From Allium sativum (lineage: Eukaryota > Streptophyta > Magnoliopsida > Asparagales > Amaryllidaceae): a stretch of 64,000 bases of DNA. Where the stretch lies: positions 484,879,514-484,943,513 of the forward strand of contig CM060925.1 in the NCBI GenBank assembly GCA_030737875.1. Direction: 5' to 3'. The translations under genes and the position numbers were made by a program. Below, in pieces: positions 22,201 to 34,000 of the stretch. How positions within the stretch are numbered: position 1 is the first letter of the stretch; every line of letters begins with the position of its first letter. Below the pieces are notes generated by a model. It made no database searches, was not told the DNA's origin, and saw only the letters and a program-made list of their open reading frames with translations.

Positions 22201-22620
22201 GATTTGGAGCTGTTGGGAAGTTGGCACCGAGATTTGTTGGCACCGAGATTTGTTGGACCCTTCCCTATCATAGAGAGAATTGGGAAGATGGCTTATAAAG
22301 TGCAATTGCCCGAGAAGTTGTCCGGAGTGCATAATGTCTTTCATGTCTCGCATCTACGAAAGTGCCTACATGAGTCCGCTGAGGTGGTTGAACCTAGTAT
22401 TCTTGAAGACGTGGAAGTAGAGAAAGAGGCAACTTTGAGGAGAGCTCCGATTCGTATCTTGGGGACAAAGACCAAGAAGCTAAGGAATCGAGAGGTTAGG
22501 CTGGTGAAGGTTCAATGGGGTGAAGCCGAAGAAGACGCAACTTGGGAAACCGAGGAGAAGATGCGTGGGCTTTATCCATTCCTTTTTGAGGGTACACTCT
22601 CAATCTCTTTCCTTTGTTAG
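19206..22620 (+). pseudogene. Element A pol: protease, reverse transcriptase, RNase H, integrase, chromodomain; one stop and one frameshift
   Basis: Protease has [10 protein letters not shown] with the catalytic Asp at 19,287. Reverse transcriptase spans about 19,700-20,560, with catalytic FVDD near 20,229-20,240. A TAG at 20,598-20,600 interrupts the frame just before RNase H (YTDACGTGLGAVLMQ at 20,667). Integrase follows: zinc-binding HPGG...CVICQR about 21,300-21,450, then core acidic residues in SMDFIDG, VSDRDPIF and the glutamate of QTERVNR. At 22,221-22,252 a 16-bp duplication shifts the frame. The other frame (to 22,620) carries the C-terminal part: VHNVFHVSHLRKC and a chromodomain (VKVQWGEAEEDATWE), which in this group directs insertion to heterochromatin. 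It needs all three lesions repaired to be coding, so it is inactive. Confidence 0.9.
22221..22252 (+). repeat. 16-bp tandem duplication breaking the integrase C-terminus
   Basis: TTGGCACCGAGATTTG occurs twice in a row (22,221-22,236 and 22,237-22,252). The extra 16 bases move the reading frame by one, and the integrase frame then ends at 22,298. The two units are identical, so the change is recent. Confidence 0.95.
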
Positions 22621-22822
22621 TATATCTTTCTCTTTGCTATCCATGTTTATCTAGTTATCGTGCTAAGCTTGTCATGAGAACCTTAGGTAGAAACCCTTTG
22701 GATGAAACATGTGTTTGAAACATGTTATGCTTGATGGTTGCAAGTGGTTGCAAGTGTTTGCAAGTGGTTACTCGTCGATGCATGATACACATTAGGCACT
22801 AGATCGGCTCACACACTCCTCA
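22621..22822 (+). other. Element A non-coding tail between pol and 3' LTR, first part
   Basis: No ORF. It aligns with the same region of element B (about 30,240-30,370), including GAAACATGTTATG and the TGCAAGTGGTT repeats. It is interrupted at 22,822 by element B and resumes at 35,288 after the repeated CCTCA. Confidence 0.85.
22818..22822 (+). other. Target-site duplication CCTCA, left copy (element B)
   Basis: CCTCA is found here and at 35,283-35,287. The tail of element A reads continuously across the pair when compared with the tail of element B. Confidence 0.85.
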
Positions 22823-24282
22823 TGTTTTTATGCATACTTACATGTCATCTTCCATGTTATCTTTCAAGTCATATTTTCAAGTATAAACACGTGTCATATT
22901 CAAGTTAAGATTTTGCGACATGTTCATGTTTATCTAACTACCCAAAATCGTGTTTTCCCAACGCAAGCAAAGCGAGTCAACATAGTAAGGATACTATGTC
23001 ACATATTGGTCTCAAAACATGCATGATGCCAAAAAGGGCTTGGCTTCCACATGCATAACATCATAAAGGGATTGGCCATAAACATGCATAGTGTCATAAG
23101 GTAATTTGGCCACAAACATGCATATTATCAAAAAGGGTTTGGCCATAAACATGCACAACTTAAAAGAGGGGATTGGCCATGATCATGCATAATCTCATAA
23201 AGGATTTGGCCACAAACTTGCATGTAAGCATAAGGGGTTTGGGTTCATAAACATGCATAAGCCCCAAAATCTTGTCTTAGCCAATGTTTCACAAGTAAAG
23301 TGGTTCCTAAAGGTTCATGCTAGCATTTCATGCATAAAGATCCAAACTTGCAAGATAAACTAGGTTATGCATAGCATGAGAGGCATGATTAAGTCACTCA
23401 CATGGCCTAAAATCATAAACATGAACACAAGAGGCAAGGTAAGGTTCATATAGGTTCGCATAATCATGTTTAGCCTCATTTTATCCCATGTCAACATTAA
23501 AAATACCGTTTTGATCCAAAAGTAGCTAGGACTTACATAGTTAGGCCTAGGGAAAGGAGCATGAATCATCTTGGCTAAGAAAGGTGCCTCCTTTGTAGAA
23601 GAACCTTCATGAAACTCGCATAGCAATGTTGATTTGGCCTTGATTTGGTGTAGCAAGCTTGCACCTTTTGATTTGAACTTGATTTGGATGCATAGGCTCT
23701 AGGGATTTGAGATGGAGGCCATGAGAGTAGAAATTTGGCCATAGTTTAGTTGCATGAATGAATAATGAGGATTTAGGATAGGTTAGGGTCTTATTTATAG
23801 ATCAGGCAAGTGTTTTAGGCCATAGGATTAAACCTAGATTCAATCCAAGCCATCAAAGCATGTCTTGGGGAAGAAGTCAAGTGTAGGAACCATCTAGGGC
23901 CTTTAGATTAAAGATGAACCATGAGAACCATCCAAATGCAAAATCTGCATTTGAGCGAATCGGCCCACGGGTTGACAGCCAAACACCCTGGATTAACCTC
24001 TAGTCGACCCAGCGGGCTTGGGTCGACCTCAAAAATGGGCCGGTTCGGTTATTCCCCTCTCCCAATTCGCTGTTTTGAACATTTTTGCATATTTATTTAT
24101 TTAATTTTCAATTATATATATATATATATATATATCAATATATATATATTTCTCTGCGCAACCCATTTCACTTAATTAAGTATACTTTAATTTGGGAATT
24201 TTTCGTGAAACTTCGCGAGGCCATATCTTGGTCATACGGACTCCGATTCTCGAAAACTCAGACTCTATTTCGCGTATTTTTC
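22823..24282 (-). repeat. Left arm of a 1.46-kb inverted repeat (inverted partial LTR of B)
   Basis: Reverse complement of 24,370-25,829 with no length change: every pair of positions sums to 48,652. I saw only about two differences between the arms (C versus A near 24,382, and AT versus AG/GC near 25,077). It corresponds to LTR positions of about 108 to 1,567. A copy of the LTR TATA box lies in it at 23,792-23,801, pointing left. The minus-strand open frame at 23,360-23,656 is just the LTR frame seen again. Confidence 0.95.
23792..23801 (-). promoter_or_regulatory. Inverted LTR TATA box facing into element A pol
   Basis: The complement of TCTATAAATA from the right arm (24,851-24,860). In the left arm it points to lower coordinates, toward the end of element A pol about 1.2 kb away. 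Whether it is used cannot be told from sequence. Confidence 0.5.
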
Positions 24283-24369
24283 GATAACATGTTAAGACAA
24301 GAATCAAGGCAGAATTTAATTTTAAATTCTGAATCAAGTAAAATGGGCTATGCCATTGCGTTCGTCTCG

Positions 24370-25829
24370 GAAAAATACGCGACATAGAGTCTGAGTTTTC
24401 GAGAATCGGAGTCCGTATGACCAAGATATGGCCTCGCGAAGTTTCACGAAAAATTCCCAAATTAAAGTATACTTAATTAAGTGAAATGGGTTGCGCAGAG
24501 AAATATATATATATTGATATATATATATATATATATATAATTGAAAATTAAATAAATAAATATGCAAAAATGTTCAAAACAGCGAATTGGGAGAGGGGAA
24601 TAACCGAACCGGCCCATTTTTGAGGTCGACCCAAGCCCGCTGGGTCGACTAGAGGTTAATCCAGGGTGTTTGGCTGTCAACCCGTGGGCCGATTCGCTCA
24701 AATGCAGATTTTGCATTTGGATGGTTCTCATGGTTCATCTTTAATCTAAAGGCCCTAGATGGTTCCTACACTTGACTTCTTCCCCAAGACATGCTTTGAT
24801 GGCTTGGATTGAATCTAGGTTTAATCCTATGGCCTAAAACACTTGCCTGATCTATAAATAAGACCCTAACCTATCCTAAATCCTCATTATTCATTCATGC
24901 AACTAAACTATGGCCAAATTTCTACTCTCATGGCCTCCATCTCAAATCCCTAGAGCCTATGCATCCAAATCAAGTTCAAATCAAAAGGTGCAAGCTTGCT
25001 ACACCAAATCAAGGCCAAATCAACATTGCTATGCGAGTTTCATGAAGGTTCTTCTACAAAGGAGGCACCTTTCTTATCCAAGATGATTCATGCTCCTTTC
25101 CCTAGGCCTAACTATGTAAGTCCTAGCTACTTTTGGATCAAAACGGTATTTTTAATGTTGACATGGGATAAAATGAGGCTAAACATGATTATGCGAACCT
25201 ATATGAACCTTACCTTGCCTCTTGTGTTCATGTTTATGATTTTAGGCCATGTGAGTGACTTAATCATGCCTCTCATGCTATGCATAACCTAGTTTATCTT
25301 GCAAGTTTGGATCTTTATGCATGAAATGCTAGCATGAACCTTTAGGAACCACTTTACTTGTGAAACATTGGCTAAGACAAGATTTTGGGGCTTATGCATG
25401 TTTATGAACCCAAACCCCTTATGCTTACATGCAAGTTTGTGGCCAAATCCTTTATGAGATTATGCATGATCATGGCCAATCCCCTCTTTTAAGTTGTGCA
25501 TGTTTATGGCCAAACCCTTTTTGATAATATGCATGTTTGTGGCCAAATTACCTTATGACACTATGCATGTTTATGGCCAATCCCTTTATGATGTTATGCA
25601 TGTGGAAGCCAAGCCCTTTTTGGCATCATGCATGTTTTGAGACCAATATGTGACATAGTATCCTTACTATGTTGACTCGCTTTGCTTGCGTTGGGAAAAC
25701 ACGATTTTGGGTAGTTAGATAAACATGAACATGTCGCAAAATCTTAACTTGAATATGACACGTGTTTATACTTGAAAATATGACTTGAAAGATAACATGG
25801 AAGATGACATGTAAGTATGCATAAAAACA
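24370..25829 (+). repeat. Right arm of the 1.46-kb inverted repeat (within B 5' LTR)
   Basis: Pairs with 22,823-24,282, with an 87-base spacer (24,283-24,369) between the arms. A transcript or single strand across both arms could fold into a hairpin with a stem of about 1.46 kb. Confidence 0.95.
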
Positions 25830-26159
25830 TGAGCTTGGGAATTTACCTATTAAGTTAGGTCTACCCTTTGGGAATTTACCTATTAAGTTAGGTCTACCCA
25901 AATGCTCGAAAACTTGTAACATGTTTTGGAAACATGATGAACTTAGATAATATAAGTATGGCCAACTCGAGGTTGGGTTGAGTTTGCAACGTAAAACTAC
26001 CCGGAACCGACCGGCCTAACTAGTAGTTGCAAACAATAGGACCCAATGTGAGAAGTTGGTCATGTCGCGCTTAAGACCCGAGGTTAGACTAAGTTGTGGT
26101 GTAAATCTACCCGGACCCGCCCGGCTTAACTAGTAACCACAACAAGGTCTAATGTGAGA

Positions 26160-27050
26160 GGTTGAGGGTGCATTAATTAAATTAATGCCACATAATAGGG
26201 TTAAGTTAATTTGATTAATGAGGCTTAACCAAATATGATATGGACAAATGGGTTAAGTAATTTGATTAGGCTAATGATACTTAACAAAACATGATAAGCT
26301 TGGGTAGGTTAAGTAACTTGATTTGCCTAATGACACTTGACCATTTTTATACGACTAGTGGACGGGATTAAGTTAACCAACACTTAATCAATCCAACACG
26401 ATAACGTGATAAGGTTAAGTAAATTTTCTTAATGACACTTAACCGTATAATACAGTTAATGGATGGGGTTAAGATTAGGCTTAACTAATCTAAACATGGT
26501 AATCGGACGGGGTTAAGTTAGCCTAGACTTAATTAATCCAACTTGGTAATTTAATGGGGTTAAGTTAAACACTTAACTAGTTTAACACGATGATTTGATG
26601 AGGTTAAGTGACCTATACTTAACCAATCTAACTCGTTAATTTGATGAGGTTAAGTTAATCTATACTTAACCAATCTAACGTGAAAACATGATAAGGCTAA
26701 GTCACGAATCACTTGAATACGCTTGACTGATTTGATGACAAGGTCAAGTTAATTTATATAATTAACCAATCTAAAATGATAACTAGACGAGGTTAAGTTA
26801 TGGATTGCTTAATATACTTAGCCAACTTGACACATGGTTTGTAGGGTTAAGTCTTGGACTTGGATACTTAGCCAATTTTGACATGGTTTGTAGACGGGCT
26901 AAGTTATGAACTTAAGTGACACTTAACCCATTAGATAAACCCTAATTCGGAGGATTAGGTAAATAACCATAGTTAACAAGGATTATGGAAATAAGGCTAA
27001 GTGGTAAACCTTAGTTAAGGGAAACTAAGTAATAATTCTTAGTCAAGGAA
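26160..27050 (+). repeat. Degenerate array of GGTTAAGT / ACTTAACC motifs in the B LTR
   Basis: Over about 0.9 kb the words GGTTAAGT and ACTTAACC alternate at spacings of about 20-50 bp, making many short imperfect inverted pairs. The same block is in the 3' LTR (about 32,655-33,545). The C-rich landmark CTACCCGGAACCGACCGG lies upstream in both the A and B LTRs. Confidence 0.7.
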
Positions 27051-28791
27051 ATTTGGACCATTTCTTAGATAGGTTAGTAACACGATACGTTAGGTCAACG
27101 TTTAAGTATGCGTGTAGGAGCAGGCTATCTGATTTAGATAAAGGCTCCAACGAACTGGGTAACGAAGCAGCGGCTTCGGGGAACGTGAGGATATTCTTGG
27201 GATCCCTCTGTGAGCTGCCAGGTCATTATACTAGGCTCACGAGAGGTTGAGGTCTGCGGTAGAAGAACCAAGAATATGCCTTGGTTGCTATGCGAGCGAC
27301 CTAAAGACTGGGGTGGATAGCAGTGAGTCGACGGATACATAAGGTGCCCGAGATAGCAAGTTCGTCGATCATCTACCATCTTGATTCACGCGTGTACGTA
27401 CGGAAAGGCAGGGAACACCCAACAGACCATGATTTGCTATCTAATTATGGGTGAGGTAGGCCGTAGGATGTGGGCTGGCCGGAGTGTAGTTCTCATGCAA
27501 GATTTTCTCTTGTGTTGCCTTTCACTAGTTGAGGGAGGGGTCTCGTGGGACCATAGCCACGTGTAGAAAAGCAGACCTTAGTATCTGCATCGGTAGATAA
27601 ATCTAAAGCTCCCGACCGAGTCCTGTATTTCTTGTTTTGGCCGGTGACAGGACTCGGATGGCACGATGTGATACATGTGCATACAGTAATAGAAAAACGA
27701 TTCACGATGAATGCGTGGGAAAAGGGCGCGGTCGAGGGTTAGCGTAATCCCTAGTGGCCTAGGTGGTTTAACCCAAACCGAAATACGAAAACGTGTAATA
27801 GGTAAGCGTAATCCCTAGTGGTGCTAGGTGGCGTAAGTCCTAGTAGTTCAAACGATGATTCATATGGAAGAGCCTAGCTAGAACAAGGGTGACAGTCCAA
27901 ACGATTTCAAGAATAATACATGAGAAAGCCCGTACGAGGTACGGCAAAGGACTGAACTTACATACATGGAAAGAAACATACGAGCTGAGTAACCTATATA
28001 TGTGATATATTAGGTTGACATGGACCATTACACGACTTTGAGCAAGGGACATTCATGGTTAACACATGACGCGGGTAAGGATACTAGTACGAGAGGTGCA
28101 GAGAAAATATACATGTTAGAACTAGGAAGAATATACATAATAGATACCGCGGGATGTTAGACGGGGTAGATACCTTGGGATAATGTACTCGATAGGAATC
28201 TGACGATGTGATACCTTGACTTATCATAACACCGTAGTTTATCATGATACCTTAGTTTACCTTGCCGCAGTAGTTCAACCGGCTACCCTGGTTTATCTAT
28301 CTTGTAGTTATCCTTATGTTTACTTTCAGTTTATGCATGTCATGTTACCTTTACCTGTTTTTATACTGGAAGTAGATAGGACTTACTCAGTCTGTTTGAC
28401 TGACCCGTTTTGTTTCGCCTCTTTTCTTCCGTTTCCCCCCCCAGGTTTCAGGGAGGAAACAATGCTGTTTAGTTCGGACTTCTTCTGCTTGAAGGTCATC
28501 ATGGATGGCTTGGACTTCTCTTGGCTATGGCTACTTTACGGTTTTACTTGGGGAATAATTTATTAAAAAGTCTTTATGCTTCTTTACTATTGCAAGACAG
28601 GTTTTGATGTACTCTGATGTAAAAGGCTTTAAACCTCATGTATTCATGTTTATGAAAGTTTGATTTTACTTCCGCTATTTATATATATATGTTCTGTCTT
28701 GTGATATTTCTGTGCATGTTTACCAATAATGCCCCTCTAAAACTAGTGCATTCCTTTGCGAGTGACCCTAGCGGAGGCGGGGTGTTACATT

Positions 28792-28803
28792 TGGTATCAG
28801 AGC
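28792..28803 (+). other. Element B primer-binding site
   Basis: TGGTATCAGAGC, an exact match to the plant initiator Met-tRNA primer site, two bases after the LTR end. Confidence 0.9.
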
Positions 28804-29369
28804 AGAAGGTTACCAGACTGGGCAAAAGTTTTTAAAGACCTTCTGAAAATTATTTGAAAAACCGTTTACAAAGAAGCATTTTTCAAGAAAATTTTCTTTT
28901 AAAAAGAAAAAGGCTATTCCCCCAAAGGCCATTAGCATCATCCTTGTTTCCTTGATTTAATCTCTTTTCCTTTCTTTCCTCCATCTGTAGTCACAGTAGT
29001 TTTAACTGCGACTAGTCTTTTCTACCTACGAAAGTGTTTTCCTTACGATGGAGGTGGTTCTCGAGAGACCAGTGGCCGCGTTATAAGAAAGGATAGTGAG
29101 GAAGAGGGTAAAGGATACGAGCTTAAGGATGAGCAACTTGTTGGTATGGCTTAGTCCTCAAAGGAGGGAGAAAGATGAACAATGAAACCCATGACGAGAG
29201 AGTACCTTTGGCATGGTGAAACGGGATGGATAGTTAAGTATCATGGAACAGGGACAAGATCATTCGGAGGGCAATAGTATGCTCTCATTTCTAGGGTACC
29301 TCGGAAGGAGGGTAACGATCTTGTTAAAGGTTTAGTTTTTCTTCTCTATCATCCCGTCGGGACTTTGTT
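28804..29369 (+). other. Element B internal region, non-coding part
   Basis: No ORF of note. The first part (GGCTATTCCCCCAAAGGCCATTAGC-like, around 28,910-28,950) matches the element A leader just before its gag start (about 18,052-18,075). The gag gene itself is missing. Confidence 0.7.
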
Positions 29370-30095
29370 TTGATCACCGCATCTTTTAAGTCCGCTTCGA
29401 TAGTTGAGTCTCTGCACCTTAGTACTAGCGTAGTAGAGAATCCCGCTTTTGTCTCAAGTCCTATTGGAAGATCGGTCCATTTATTCATAGCTTGTTTGGA
29501 TTTGAGAATGTCTATATCAAGTGTTGAGCTTGGAAATAATGCTTATGTTTATAAGTTGTGGATGGATTCTAGGGATGAAGTGGTTATCCAGTAAGGGGTG
29601 CCACTCTCGGTTTTAAAAAGAGGGTAGTTAGACTCTTGGCTTGCTTTGGTAATACCCTCGAAGTCTCATGTAACCTTTTGGGTTCTGTCATGGCTAGTTA
29701 CCTAGAATCCCAGGATGCAGTTGTAGGTAATCCGTCTGAATAGAATTCGCCGCTAAGGCGGATGGTTCGTTTCGATTATGTATGAGTTATGGGAATCACC
29801 CTAGTAAGGACTCTTGGCAATTTGGATTGGCATCGGAAAACGAGATCCAGAATTCACTAGTGAATTTTGGAGAGCTGGCTTGAGTACGTAGATAGGGTTG
29901 AGCCAAGTATACTAGGGAAAGAATAAGTGCAAGTGGAACGAGAGGCGGCGAGGAAATGAGTTCCAACCCATGTTATGGAAACAGGAAGTAAGAAGCTGCG
30001 AAATCGTGAAGAAAAAAGGGGCGGTCAAGGCACGATGGAACTAAGCTCAAGGTAATGCGACGCAGGAGACTGAAGACTAAATACGTGCATGATAT
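29370..30095 (+). pseudogene. Element B pol remnants (protease, RT, integrase and chromodomain scraps)
   Basis: Short pieces of the element A polyprotein survive in the correct order with large deletions between them. 29,370-29,730 aligns with the region after the protease active site (LHLSTSVVENPAFVSSPIG). About 29,744-29,800 holds a scrap of RT (KADGSFRL-like reading). About 29,848-29,870 holds a scrap of integrase (FTSEFW-like). About 29,890-30,090 holds the chromodomain end (KKLRNREE-like). There is no protease motif, FVDD or integrase triad. It is a deletion derivative that cannot encode enzymes. Confidence 0.8.
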
Positions 30096-30731
30096 CTCTT
30101 TTGGTAATATATCCTCGACCCCTGTTTTCTGTTGAGCTTGCTTGTAGGCTATCTTTTATGGATATCCTCTCGGTCCTATTTCTGTTACAAACCCTGTAAG
30201 GAGTTTGTTTTGTTTATCTTCTCGATCTTATTTTAGGGAATTTTAGGTAGAACCCTATGGATGTAAACATGTATTTGAAACATGTTATGGTTGATATGGT
30301 TGCAAATGATTGCAAGTGGTTGCTCGTGGATGCGCGAATACACGTTAGATATTAGATTGACGCGATCACATTTTATGTTGCATATACACGAGTATTTATA
30401 TTTGTTTATGGATGAAATTGAATGGGTTACCATGTGGACGTTGCATATGGATGAATGTTTGTGCACGCATATAGTGTATATATATATGACTAGGACTATT
30501 TGCATACATGTTGGATTCATGGCACTAAACATATTTTTGCATTCAAAAGATTTTTCAGGCCTGATCATTAGCATTAGCTAAGGAACATGTACACACACGT
30601 TTTGCATATATTCATACAGCATTAGAAATCATCTAAGGACAATGGTTGCTTGTGGATGATTTTTTGAGTAGATGGATGATGGATGGTAGGATATGTTCTT
30701 CCTAACTTGGAGATTTCGGGGACGAAATCCT
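30096..30731 (+). other. Element B non-coding tail
   Basis: Aligns with the element A tail (22,621-22,822 plus 35,288-35,616), ending in GATTTCGGGGACGAAATCC just before the polypurine tract. No gene is supported; the overlapping short frames on both strands here share no similarity with known domains. Confidence 0.8.
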
Positions 30732-30746
30732 AAAAGGTGGGGAGAA
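30732..30746 (+). other. Element B polypurine tract
   Basis: AAAAGGTGGGGAGAA immediately before the TG of the 3' LTR; primes plus-strand synthesis in this type of element. Confidence 0.85.
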
Positions 30747-31000
30747 TGTAACAACCCGTATTTTTTGATAACGTGTTAAGACGAGAATCAAGGAAGAATT
30801 TAATTTTAAATTCTGAATCAAGTAAAATGGGCTATGCCATTGCGTTCGTCTCGGAAAAATACGCGAAATAGAGTCTGAGTTTTCGAGAATCGGAGTCCGT
30901 ATGACCAAGATATGGCCTCGCGAAGTTTCACGAAAAATTCCCAAATTAAAGTATACTTAATTAAGTGAAATGGGTTGCATAGAGAAATATATATATATTG

Positions 31001-31031
<31 letters not shown>

Positions 31032-34000
31032 TAATTGAAAATTAAATAAATAAATATGCAAAAATGTTCAAAACAGCGAATTGGGAGAGGGGAATAACCG
31101 AACCGGCCCATTTTTGAGGTCGACCCAAGCCCGCTGGGTCGACTAGAGGTTAATCCAGGGTGTTTGGCTGTCAACCCGTGGGCCGATTCGCTCAAATGCA
31201 GATTTTGCATTTGGATGGTTCTCATGGTTCATCTTTAATCTAAAGGCCCTAGATGGTTCCTACACTTGACTTCTTCCCCAAGACATGCTTTGATGGCTTG
31301 GATTGAATCTAGGTTTAATCCTATGGCCTAAAACACTTGCCTGATCTATAAATAAGACCCTAACCTATCCTAAATCCTCATTATTCATTCATGCAACTAA
31401 ACTATGGCCAAATTTCTACTCTCATGGCCTCCATCTCAAATCCCTAGAGCCTATGCATCCAAATCAAGTTCAAATCAAAAGGTGCAAGCTTGCTACACCA
31501 AATCAAGGCCAAATCAACATTGCTATGCGAGTTTCATGAAGGTTCTTCTACAAAGGAGGCACCTTTCTTAGCCAAGATGATTCATGCTCCTTTCCCTAGG
31601 CCTAACTATGTAAGTCCTAGCTACTTTTGGATCAAAACGGTATTTTTAATGTTGACATGGGATAAAATGAGGCTAAACATGATTATGCGAACCTATATGA
31701 ACCTTACCTTGCCTCTTGTGTTCATGTTTATGATTTTAGGCCATGTGAGTGACTTAATCATGCCTCTCATGCTATGCATAACCTAGTTTATCTTGCAAGT
31801 TTGGATCTTTATGCATGAAATGCTAGCATGAACCTTTAGGAACCACTTTACTTGTGAAACATTGGCTAAGACAAGATTTTGGGGCTTATGCATGTTTATG
31901 AACCCAAACCCCTTATGCTTACATGCAAGTTTGTGGCCAAATCCTTTATGAGATTATGCATGATCATGGCCAATCCCCTCTTTTAAGTTGTGCATGTTTA
32001 TGGCCAAACCCTTTTTGATAATATGCATGTTTGTGGCCAAATTACCTTATGACACTATGCATGTTTATGGCCAATCCCTTTATGATGTTATGCATGTGGA
32101 AGCCAAGCCCTTTTTGGCATCATGCATGTTTTGAGACCAATATGTGACATAGTATCCTTACTATGTTGACTCGCTTTGCTTGCGTTGGGAAAACACGATT
32201 TTGGGTAGTTAGATAAACATGAACATGTCGCAAAATCTTAACTTGAATATGACACGTGTTTATACTTGAAAATATGACTTGAAAGATAACATGGAAGATG
32301 ACATGTAAGTATGCATAAAAACTTGAGCTTGGGAATTTACCTATTAAGTTAGGTCTACCCTTTGGGAATTTACCTATTAAGTTAGGTCTACCCAAATGCT
32401 CGAAAACTTGTAACATGTTTTGGAAACATGATGAACTTAGATAATATAAGTATGGCCAACTCGAGGTTGGGTTGAGTTTGCAACGTAAAACTACCCGGAA
32501 CCGACCGGCCTAACTAGTAGTTGCAAACAATAGGACCCAATGTGAGAAGTTGGTCATGTCGCGCTTAAGACCCGAGGTTAGACTAAGTTGTGGTGTAAAT
32601 CTACCCGGACCCGCCCGGCTTAACTAGTAACCACAACAAGGTCTAATGTGAGAGGTTGAGGGTGCATTAATTAAATTAATGCCACATAATAGGGTTAAGT
32701 TAATTTGATTAATGAGGCTTAACCAAATATGATATGGACAAATGGGTTAAGTAATTTGATTAGGCTAATGATACTTAACAAAACATGATAAGCTTGGGTA
32801 GGTTAAGTAACTTGATTTGCCTAATGACACTTGACCATTTTTATACGACTAGTGGACGGGATTAAGTTAACCAACACTTAATCAATCCAACACGATAACG
32901 TGATAAGGTTAAGTAAATTTTCTTAATGACACTTAACCGTATAATACAGTTAATGGATGGGGTTAAGATTAGGCTTAACTAATCTAAACATGGTAATCGG
33001 ACGGGGTTAAGTTAGCCTAGACTTAATTAATCCAACTTGGTAATTTAATGGGGTTAAGTTAAACACTTAACTAGTTTAACACGATGATTTGATGAGGTTA
33101 AGTGACCTATACTTAACCAATCTAACTCGTTAATTTGATGAGGTTAAGTTAATCTATACTTAACCAATCTAACGTGAAAACATGATAAGGCTAAGTCACG
33201 AATCACTTGAATACGCTTGACTGATTTGATGACAAGGTCAAGTTAATTTATATAATTAACCAATCTAAAATGATAACTAGACGAGGTTAAGTTATGGATT
33301 GCTTAATATACTTAGCCAACTTGACACATGGTTTGTAGGGTTAAGTCTTGGACTTGGATACTTAGCCAATTTTGACATGGTTTGTAGACGGGCTAAGTTA
33401 TGAACTTAAGTGACACTTAACCCATTAGATAAACCCTAATTCGGAGGATTAGGTAAATAACCATAGTTAACAAGGATTATGGAAATAAGGCTAAGTGGTA
33501 AACCTTAGTTAAGGGAAACTAAGTAATAATTCTTAGTCAAGGAAATTTGGACCATTTCTTAGATAGGTTAGTAACACGATACGTTAGGTCAACGTTTAAG
33601 TATGCGTGTAGGAGCAGGCTATCTGATTTAGATAAAGGCTCCAACGAACTGGGTAACGAAGCAGCGGCTTCGGGGAACGTGAGGATATTCTTGGGATCCC
33701 TCTGTGAGCTGCCAGGTCATTATACTAGGCTCACGAGAGGTTGAGGTCTGCGGTAGAAGAACCAAGAATATGCCTTGGTTGCTATGCGAGCGACCTAAAG
33801 ACTGGGGTGGATAGCAGTGAGTCGGCGGATACATAAGGTGCCCGAGATAGCAAGTTCGTCGATCATCTACCATCTTGAGTCACGCGTGTACGTACGGAAA
33901 GGCAGGGAACACCCAACAGACCATGATTTGCTATCTAATTATGGGTGAGGTAGGCCGTAGGATGTGGGCTGGCCGGAGTGTAGTTCTCATGCAAGATTTT

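Larger units (their letters stand above)
24273..28789 (+). repeat. Element B 5' LTR (first ten bases missing)
   Basis: Matches 30,757-35,282 closely. Its first ten bases (TGTAACAACC in the 3' LTR) are replaced by the junction with the inverted arm. It ends GGGTGTTACA at 28,789. The TATA box TCTATAAATA is at 24,851-24,860. It contains the two-copy motif GGGAATTTACCTATTAAG (about 25,836 and 25,870), shared with the element A LTR. Confidence 0.9.

Noticed and set aside
18885..22353. Minus-strand ORFs of 64-110 residues across element A pol
   Set aside because: Shadows of the sense pol reading frame; no independent motif.
27053..28566. Repeated ORFs of 60-116 residues, also at 33,547-34,985
   Set aside because: Identical sets in both B LTRs; part of LTR sequence, with no recognisable domain.
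23360..31786. A 98-residue ORF appearing three times (23,360-23,656 minus, 24,996-25,292 plus, 31,490-31,786 plus)
   Set aside because: All three are the same piece of the B LTR, once inverted. Identity reflects recent LTR duplication, not protein conservation.
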